This document shows positions 22,501 to 33,000 of a DNA stretch of 64,000 nt, piece by piece. Both the position numbers and the translations under genes were made by a program. Numbering within the stretch: the first letter of the stretch is position 1; every line of letters begins with the position of its first letter. The notes under the pieces were generated by a model. It worked only from the letters and a program-made list of their open reading frames with translations. It searched no databases and was not told the origin of the DNA. The stretch spans positions 19,340,199-19,404,198 of the forward strand of contig OX457031.1 of the NCBI GenBank assembly GCA_949752745.1, read 5' to 3'. This stretch comes from Protula sp. h YS-2021 (lineage: Eukaryota; Annelida; Polychaeta; Sabellida; Serpulidae).

Positions 22501-25500
22501 TATTTCCTCGATGTCATACAGAGTACATTTATATGTACCACTGTCGCCAAGCCTCACATCTGCAAAACGAAACAAATACACATTGTTTGTCAATAACCGT
22601 ATTTCATTGACCAGGCGTTCAACACTGAGGATGACTACAAAATGTTTGCATGCAAAAATTGTTGTGTACAAACAAGGGGAAATTGGTGTATGTGAAGAAA
22701 AAAACAGTCTTTGATTCATAATTTTGTCCCCTTGTCATCAGGGAAGCTACTATGCGCTACAATAGTATCCAATGTCAACCATACTCTTAGAAATAATAAC
22801 ATAGCACAAACCATTATATCACAGCTAAAATTGTTTACAGTCATGAGTGTCCCTAAAACAAACAACTTTATCGTTAACTGAAATAAGCATAAATATGTCT
22901 TCAAGTGTTGTTTGAACATTGCTAAATTTGGTTGAGTTCAAATGCGAGGAGGCAGAGACACAGGTACATGGATTCGGTCGATCGTAGATTCCGCTGGGGG
23001 CAATACAACACAAGCTTATCACAAATCTAGCCCGGTGCTATATCATGTAGAGCTTTCCAAACTATACACAAAACTTTAAACTTTGTCCTGTCTTCGACCA
23101 TAAGCCAGTGTAATTCTGAAAGTGCCTCTGAAATACTACAGTCCCACTTCCTCTGCAACACAAGGCGGGCTGCAATGTTCATAACGCACTGCAAGTGTTG
23201 AATCAACCACTTACGTAGGGAAACTAGCACAGAATTACAAAAATCAGGTCTAGAGATCACGTAGATGAACAAGGGACTTGGTTGCATCAATGGTAAGATA
23301 GCGACGCATTTGCGTATCCAGTTGATGTAATACATACATGTTTTACACACATTGTTCACATGGACGTCCATGGACAATTAATCATCAACAGTCACTCCAA
23401 GGCTTTTGATAGACTTTGAGGATCTCATAACACTGTGACCCAAGTCCAGTTCAGATACTTCTACTTTTTACCTGTTTCGGCCACTACAAATAATAATAAA
23501 TTCCGATTTATCCGGGTTCAGTTTTAATTTGTTGGCTGTAGTCCACTTCTGTATTGACACAATACTTTTACTCAATTCCGAGATAGTTTCACACTGACTA
23601 TCAGTGACTCTCAGTGACAGATACTTAGAAGGCCCAGTGTCATCTGCATAACAGTGAAACAAGAGTGTGAGCAGCTGAAGCAAGTTGCCCAAAGGCTGAG
23701 CATAACCAGAATGCAGCCTTGGTCCTAATTTGGATCCTTGCGGCAGCGAACAGTCCAAATGAAGTCTTGCCTACTGACACACAAACGCTTCTGTCGCTTA
23801 CGTAGGATCGAAACCAGTCACTGGCGCAGACACCAAAAGTATAGCTCAAACGTTTGAGGAGCACCACTTGGTCCACGGTATCAAAAGCCGCTGACATGTC
23901 GCGCATCGCAACGGCAAAGGCGGAATTCGGATTGTCAAGCCCAAACAAAATATCATCAAGCACTTTGATAAGGGCAGTTTCTGAGCTGTGATATTGTCTA
24001 TAAGCAGACAGATACGGTTGGTTGAGGCCATTGGTAGCTACGTGAGTCGATAACTGTTTTCTAGCTGCTTCCTCAGTAACTTTACTTAGGAACGAAAGAT
24101 TTGATACATGCCGATAGTTACATAAATGCGTGTCCAAATTTGGTTTCTTCAATAAGGGTCGGATGGTAGCGAGTTTATGTTCCCTCGGAAACTGTCCAGT
24201 CATCAATGACAAATTCGCGATTTTTCTTATAACAGGTAAAAGGTCATCAATACACTCACTGAGCAATAAAGCAGGAAGAGGATCTAACTCACACGATTTG
24301 CACTTGGAGCATGTGATACTTCGAACTCAGATAATGATCTAAACTCAGATAAAGTTTGTCCATGAAAAGCAACATCGTGCTCCATCGCAGACTCGACATC
24401 ATTGTCAAAATTTTGACGTATCTTGTTGACTTTGTTTTGAAAGAACGCATTGAAATCATCAGCAAGCTCTTTTGCACTTTCGTGATCTGGTAAAGGGTAA
24501 CTGACTTTTTTGTGTGTTATGGCATTCATATAACTAAACAGTGATTTAGAATCCCGCGAGTTCTCTTCGATTACGCCGCACAGTTGAGATGTTTTGAATC
24601 TTCATATAGTTGAACAAATGCATCACGCTTTTCAAAATACTTTTTTGAATTTTCGTTTGACTGTTTCTCACGGAAGCGACGTTCTACTTGCCTTTTAATT
24701 CGCACGGCTTCCAGAACTTCTGCTGTTTCCCAAGGATCACTCTTTTTGATTGAAGCTACCCGAGTTAAAACCGGCGCATGTTTATCCAACAAAGCTCGTA
24801 ATTCTGAATCGTAAATTTTAGTGAGCTCCTGAAGATCCATAACGTCTTGTTTAAAGTGATAGTACATAAAGTATAATTCATAGCTTCCACATCTTTGAGA
24901 TCCATCATCAAAAGCCTTTTTGTTCGTTTTGGTAAGACGCAAGCGAGGATCATGTTGATCTATATATAACCGGGAGTGTGTAATAGTAACACACCTTTAT
25001 GTGGCCTATTTATTTATTATAGTGGGAGACGATTAGACACGTTTCATGAAAGCAATATTTGGGACAAGATTCCCATCTTGGATCTTACGATTGCTGGAAG
25101 CAACAACCAAGCTAGCAAGACGACTTTAATGAAATTGTGTGCATACACACATAATGAAGCACCTTTAACACAATTTTAATCTGGGCCACTCTGCTTCTTT
25201 GCAGTCTATTTCTGGTCATTATCTAAACTGTAACCCAGTCAAGGTAAGATCTTTCGCCAAGTCTCACGATTGCATCATCAGTTTGCCTTCTAGCTGCTCC
25301 AATGAAAGTGTAAAGAAATCCATAAGAGCCTTTCATTTTGTTAGAGCAGTTTCTTTTGTTCACTTATTCATTCATTCGCATAGCAACTTTCTCCACCTGC
25401 TTCTATCGACCACTGCTTTAAAATATTAAATTAGAATTAGATTAAGAATGACTTACATCAAACTGAGAAATAGTAAGGGTTACTGCCATGTAGGATGTCA

Positions 25501-25574
25501 GCCTATAACCTAATGTTATATTAACTCTATTTGTTATCACAAAAGGACTTATTATTAAAATTATAATTCTAATG

Positions 25575-25654
<80 letters not shown>

Positions 25655-28600
25655 TATTATTATTATTATTATTATCTCTACTTTTAGATTGGTTTTCCTT
25701 CCAGGAAATACTTTTGACGCACTAAAAGCAAAGCTTTTCACAGCGATCCGAAACGCCCCATCCTGACACCCATCCAACAACCAGTCTGCTTCAGTACTAG
25801 TAACAGGGGGGCATTCACTTCAAGCGTGGTTCTTCAAACACACGCCATTCTGTTTGCTTCGCAAAGAACAACCGATGATGAGACAGACACAAAACTCTCG
25901 ATGCCTAGTCATTTACCACAAAGGAGTTTGCTGGGGATACTCTGCTGAGACAGACCAGTTCGGCAATCCTGGTCCAGGTGTCGACACCGGTAAATGTGAA
26001 TACAGAGGACCGACTCTAATGAAGCAGTGACACAAAAAAAAAACAAGGAAAACTACGCATACGGCTCTTTTCAAGACTATTGCTGAACTGGGTACCCCGG
26101 AAAGGGAAGACCGGTCAACCTTAAGCAAGGCATGGGCAGAATGATAATCGGATTCCACGAAATTACTACCCGAGTCAGACGTTAAGCTCCACTCCGCCAG
26201 TGAACAGATTTTCGCTACGCATAAACCATCGGCGTCGATTTCCTCCGTAACAACGAGAGAGCTACGCAACCCCAGACAGGTAGCACTGCTGTCACTTCTA
26301 ACGATATTGTTGGCATTATTGTCTTCGCAATCACAGGTACAGCGTCAGTTAAGATAATGGCAAGAGATGTCCCACGGGTTGGAGGCGAAACTGAAATCCA
26401 AGGAGGAGGACAAACCGGCCGCCATGGCCCTCAACTCCACACGCCCCTCCATCGCTCGAGCCGTGTCGGGTGCTACAGACTGGACTGTGGTAGTTAGTGA
26501 AAAGGAGTCACTGGATCAATTGCCCGCATTGAACCTCAGTGATGACGACGAACTCAACCAAACTCCCGCCTCTCCCCTGGCGTTTATGTAAGGAGGCCGA
26601 AATGCAAAAGCCATCGTTGGAACTAGCCTCACGTCAGGACATCGAGCTATGCGAAGAGGTAGAACGTGGATGGAGAATCGCCTCGGCCATGTCACCTGCG
26701 GTAATCCTTTTGTGGATAGGGATGATCCTGGAATAAGGATGACGTCACAAACCATACTTCCCCAGCAAGATTCGTTTTTCAGGTTATCAGCTACTGAAAG
26801 TATAGAGGATGCAGTGACTGTGCGCTCGGGCGAATTTAAAAAGAAGGATGCTTCCGAAGGCCGTATGTCATCATACTTCCGTCCATCGAAGCACTGTTTC
26901 GTTCGCCCCGGACCTCATCGCTCATCCGACCACCAGATACCGCTGGAGGCGTTGAAATTTGAATGCCTGGCGCTCCCGACCTCGGATGTTGTTGAGCGTA
27001 TGACCTTAATGATGACACCTATGGTCTATCTACAGAGAGACGCTTTCCTACAGATCATAAATCTCAATCAAATACATGTCGACCAAGGATTGTGTTACAT
27101 TCATTCCAACAGTTATGATCACTCACCTAATACACTTGCTACCCGGATATTCTGTATGAAGAAAGGATAATTACTTCGCTGTTGCTTTTGTGGGATCTTC
27201 TCGGCATAAGCCTGAGATAACAATACTTTAACTAGACCGAATTTTGCTACACGTAGCGAAATGGCACCCACTTGCAATGGTACAATCTATCTGGTCAAAG
27301 ACACATTTTTCAGTGTTTCGACATAATTATCAGCTTCCGAATTATTATTTTAAACGAGTACAGCGAAGTAAATATAATGTAATCTCTTTTGGGTAGTTAG
27401 TTAGTTGTTTGGTTGGTTTAACGACACCGTCAACCTATTGCAGGTCATATTGTGTCATTCCTGGTAACTTTGTCGCATTTATACTTTACTGATTAAAAGT
27501 TAGTATAAGATAAAATCTTAAATACACTAAAACGTTAGAATTTATGGTAATCTATACATACGAATACAGCTTAATTTCTTAAAAAAATTCTAAGACCTTG
27601 TTAGAATTTACTTTTTCAAAGGGCTCTCTCATAGAGTCAACTCTATAATAACGGGGATGAATGTAATTGAAGTCTATGCAATCTATCAAGATGTGTTTCA
27701 CTGTATACAGTTCCTGACAACTTGTACATTCGGGTTGTGGTTCACCTCTTAAGAAGTGCTTGTGGGTAGTATAAAAATGCCATATTCTTAATCTGTGTAC
27801 TAAATATCGTCGCGGAGACCATTTAGGGAGGGCAATTTGCGCCCTACCACAGGATTAATTTGGTATAGCTTATTGTTGGTTTGTTCATCCCAATGTTGTT
27901 GCCATAGATTTTTGACATATCTAGAAATGTGGCGCTTAAAATCTGATGGCGGTATAAGGAAATCTTAGCAACCTTGGTCTTCTTTGGCGCTTTTGTCCGC
28001 TGCCTTGTTGCCGGGGATTTCAACGTGGCTCGGTACCCAGCAAAATATTATCTCTTTGCCAGCTTTTACCACTTCGTCCTGGTTTTCTATCAAGTCCAGA
28101 ATTAGTGGGTTGGATACCTGGTGGTTTCTAGCACTGACATGGAGTAAACACATAATATGAATTTTTTGTAACGACTAATATTGACAATTTGTCACTTCTG
28201 CAGAGAAAATAGAAGACCCATCAGGGAGCCTGGTCTTTTGCGTACAAATAATCAAATCAAGTTTTCTAACCATTTTCGAAATAATGGTTTAAAAATAAAT
28301 TATAATAATAATAAACTTCCGGGTTTTGACATTGACCATGACGGAGGAGGTCAACGTCACCGAGGTACCTCCTATATAGCATCTTTTAAGCGCGAAGGGT
28401 CGAGGTCAAGGCCAACGAGGTACTTCTTATGAATCGTCCTTTAGGCCGAAAGGGTCGAAAAAATCTCAGAATCATCCTGTCTCTAACCGTTTTCGAGATA
28501 ATGGTCAAATTCCGATTTTTGGCCTTGACCATGACGGAGGAGGTATCTCTCCCGTAACGTCTTTTAGGCTCGAAGGGTCGAGATTAAGCAAAAATCGTCC

Positions 28601-29994
28601 TATCTCTAACCATTTTGGAGATAATGGTCAACTTACGGTTTTTGACCTGGACCATGACGAAGGAGGTCAAGGTCACCGAGGTTCCTTTTACATAAGGTCT
28701 TTTGGGACAAAGGGTCGAAAATAAGCTCAAAATGGCTCTATCTCTAACCGTTTTCGAGATAATGTCAACTTCGGTTTTTGACCTTGACCATGACGGAGGT
28801 CAAGGTCACCGAAGTACCTCTTATATAATGTCTTTTGGGCCCAAAGGGTCGAAAATAAGCTCAAAGTCACTCTATCTGTAATCGTTTACGAGATAATGAT
28901 CAACTTCCGGATTTAGAACTTGACCATGACGAAGGAGGTCAAGGTCACCGAGGTACCTGTTACGCAACGTCTTTTAGGACGAAAGAATCGAAAATAATCT
29001 CAAAATCGTCCTATCTCTAACCGTTTTCGAGATAATGGTCAAATTTTGGCTTTGACAATGACGGAAGAGGTTAAGGTCACCGAGGTTTCTCTCACGGAAG
29101 GTCTTTTAGGCTCGAAGGGTCGAAATTAAGCTCAAAATCGTCCTATCTCTAACCGTTTTCGAGATAATGGTCAACTTCCGGTTTTTGACCTTGACCATGA
29201 CGGAGGAGTTTAAGGTCATCGAGATACCTCTTATTTAACGTCTTTTAGGCCCAAAGGGTCGAAAATAAGCGCAGAATCGCTCTTTCTCTAACCGTTTACG
29301 AGATAGTGGTCAACTTCTGGTTTTTGATCTTGACCATGAGGGAGGAGGTCAAGGTCACCGAGGTACATCTCATATGGCGTCTTTAGGCCCAAAGGGTCGA
29401 AACTAATATCAAAATAGCTCTATCTCATACGTTTTCGAGATAATTGACATTTTTGCTCTAGGGGATTACGATATACAAAGGTCACATGACCTCAATTTGA
29501 CATTGACCTTGAAGGTCAAGGTCAAAACAATTTGCGGATTTCACGACAACTCATTACCCTATATGTCTCTACCGAATGCCGTCTTTCTACTACAAACCCT
29601 GTAGGAGGAGTTTTCTGAAAACCACTTTGAGGTCAAAAATATTTTGAATGTCAACATTTTATTTTTGACGTACCTTTTATGGTAAATCTGAACTCTCCAC
29701 CCGTTCGTGACACAAAATACCTCTCGCTCTCCTTAAATGGTGTTTGAAAGGCAACTGCAACACAAAGATGTGTTTCACATTAGAACTAAAATAATTAAAA
29801 CGATATCACGTCCGTTATTATTGCTAGTTATTATTAATAATTTTATTCTTATTATGAACTATTAATTATTCCTACTATTAGTATTATTATGGTATTAATT
29901 ACTACATATTTTAAATATTTTATTTTTAATAATTATTACCATTATTAATTATAATTTTATTTAGTATTTTTAATAATACTGAATATGGTTTATT

Positions 29995-30063
<69 letters not shown>

Positions 30064-33000
30064 CTTATTATTATTAGTCTACTGAGATCTGTGCGAGCCC
30101 CACAGATTATATATATCGTGGCTGTTACTAACTTACATCCTGAGGCTACTTGCACTGTTGTATGATCTCTCAATTCTTTGGAAAATATTATCTGATTGGC
30201 CCATGTGTAGTTTTCAGCATGACAAGTCAACACGAGCTCTGATTGGCCAATGGGCACTTCCTGGTGTGAGTCTTTCGTCAGGAAATACGATGCCGCTGGT
30301 GTGCATTCTGTAAGCAGTAACATCGATTACGGCTATAACTGAAAGCCGGCACATGTCGTTCACAGTAAAACTTTACCTCATTTTTGTCTCACTCGTTGAC
30401 CAGTGTGTTTTATAAGTGTGAACTGGAGATTGAAGTAGGAATTCCACCTTAAGGGTGGGGAGGGGCGGCGGGAGAAGGAGGGAAACTTGGTGTCACGCGT
30501 GTTACCACGCGTGTGCAAAAAATACAGAGAGAGGGGGTAATTTTAAGGAGAGACGCGGTCCTCGCGGAGAGCAAATTTCGTCAAAAAGGGGGAGGGGGAA
30601 TTTTCGTTCAGTACTCCGCGTTTCTCATGAAAAGGGTTCTTTTGGAACTGCATTCCACGTTTTGGTTGAGAATGGGGTGTTTTTTTTCAAGTGTACCACT
30701 CCGCGTTGACTCTCATGGTTCCCAGTCAGTGCGCGAGTTCTCGCCCAACCCCCCTCCCCCCGCCCTGGGCCGTGTAAACTTTGATGGAGGTCCACACCCA
30801 TATATAGTGGTAAGGGACATTGATGGCGTATGAAAACAAACGAACAGAGCTACAACAGAACCCCGCGATAGGACCACCCCAAAATTAAGACCAACCCGGA
30901 AATAAAACTACTTTTCATCAGTACCGCGCCAATTCACTGCCATTAAAGAGAATAACAAAGACGGACCCCTTTGTACCAGTCCCAAGTTTAGTCCTATATC
31001 GGGAATTCTGGAGTACGTCACAGTACGATGAGTGTATTTTTCATATAGTGTTTCTTTGGTATCTCCATATCTCGACCTAATACCTCAATTGTCTGCGCAA
31101 AATGCAAAACCAGTAAATTTTGGCAAATTGTGATCGATCAAATGCAGTAACATAAGCCAGAAGTCACCACAAGTAAAATAGAGTTTAGTTTCAAGTGCGA
31201 GAAAAACCCGACACAAAGCAGAAGCTGACCTGTCGCTACCGAGCATCCGGACAACCCTTGTCCCGACCCTAGAGTGAAGCAGAAGGTTCCATCGTTAAGA
31301 CGGGATATTCGTTTAACCGATGGATTGTCGGCGAACAGAAAAAAGTATCAAGATGTAGTCCCGATCAGAGAAAAAATATCATGACATCGTCCTGGACAGA
31401 GTAAAATAGCAAGATATCATCCCGAAGAGAAAAAAAAACAGTAAGATGTCACTCGGAATATGCTCCCATTCCGACCCCTACTCGCGCTCGATAAGCCAAT
31501 TCGCACTTTGGGATTTTTCCGGTGGAGGTGTTGTTTCGACTGAAAGTGATAAGGGAAAAACATCAAAATTCAAATTTTCTTTCAACATGCACACTTTCAA
31601 ATTTATAAAGCCATCATATGATCTTTTAAAAAACTATTTTAACATATTATTCAGTCCCTTTAATAACCAACATGTGAATAAATTTCTGGCAAAATGGAAT
31701 TTTCTTGATTTTTGCCGTTTTTTTCCTATCATTTCTTTATATCCTTATCCCACCTGAATTCAGCCCGAACGCAAAACTTTTCGGCAAAAGTCAAAAGTGC
31801 GAATTGGCTTATTGGTGAGTACAGTCCTCTCTGACAAAAAGACAGTTACGCCTGGAATACCCAGAAAACTAACCCAGTTCATAGTGCAATTTTAGGTTAA
31901 TGGCTGTTAGCAAATTATCACAGTTGTTGTAGTACTTTTTTGGGGATCACTTGACACAAAACAGTGAGACTGAGTGTCACACAACAATGCCATGATCACG
32001 ACTTTGTGAGTGGGGAGGGTTGGGTAGGGTGGGGGTGGGGGGGGGAGTGCAAGGTCGGAATGGTTGCTGTTTGAAGTTTGTCCATTGCAGCTGGATGTAT
32101 ATCAGGGGAAAAACTTCTAAGCAATTCCTGACCGAAACGTTAAATATTTGTCAGGCACTAATACGGGCCTTTTAAATAAGAAAATTGATTCTTAAAAAAT
32201 AAATAATAAATAAATATAGGAACAGCAAAACCGGTGGGTATGATTTGACAAACTGAGTTGCATTAATTCAGTTAAAAATAGACCGTTTCGCTACCGAGTA
32301 CCGAGAATTATGTTTGGGGGCCTCAAAAAATACGATTCTGAACTTCTTAAAATTCAGATCGAATCATGAACGAATAGGTCAAGGTCACCGCGGTACCTTT
32401 TTCATGGGTCAAAAATAAGGTCAAAATCTCTAACAGTTTGGAGATAATGGTCAACTTCCGGGTTTCGAACTTGATCATGACCGAGGAGGTCAAGGTGTTC
32501 TTTTTCGAGAAAATGGTCAACTCCCGGTTTTTTGACACTGAGCACGATCGTCGAGGTCCAAGGACACCGTGTTACGTCCTTACGTAACTCTTACGTACCT
32601 CTTTCGGGTCCAAATGGTCGAAATAAGCTCAAATTCGCTCTATCTCTAACGTTTTCGAGATAATGGTCAATTTCCGGTTTTTGAATTTGACCATGGCCGA
32701 GGAGGGCAAGGTCAGCGAGGTACTCTTACATATCGTCTTTTAGGCCCAAAGGGTGGAAATGGGCTCAAAACGCTCTTTCTCGAACCGTTTTCGAGAAAAT
32801 GGCCCACTTCCGGTTTTTGACTTTGACCATGGCCGGGGAGGTCAAGGTCACCGAAGTACCGCTTACATATCGTCGTTTAGGCCCAAAGGGCCGAAAATAA
32901 CCTCAAAATCCCTCTATCTCTAACTGTTCTCGAGATAATGGTCAACCTCCGATTTTTTACTTTGACCATGCCCGAAAAGGTCAAGGTCACCGAGGTACCT

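Larger units (their letters stand above)
23027..24945 (-). mobile_element. CR1/L2-like non-LTR retrotransposon relic
   Basis: On the same strand as its host gene, this is the 3' part of a LINE ORF2. The order is: a linker with LRALLDKHAPVLTRV and a basic helix; the pre-RT segment (KELADDFNAFFQNKVNKIRQ); then reverse transcriptase with PLLKKPNLD, NYRHVSNLSFLSKVTE, YLSAYRQYHSSETALIKV, DMSAAFDTVDQ (first catalytic Asp), LPQGSKLGP, the catalytic CYADDT and LKLNPDKSEF. The thumb and C-terminus follow (VISRPDFCNSVLVSL, NIAARLVLQ, ELHWLMVEDRTKFKV). The endonuclease is missing (5' truncation). At least one frame shift near 23,700, several near 24,300-24,550 and stops before 23,380 make it dead. CR1/L2/Rex-type is a family judgement from motif wording. 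Confidence 0.85.
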
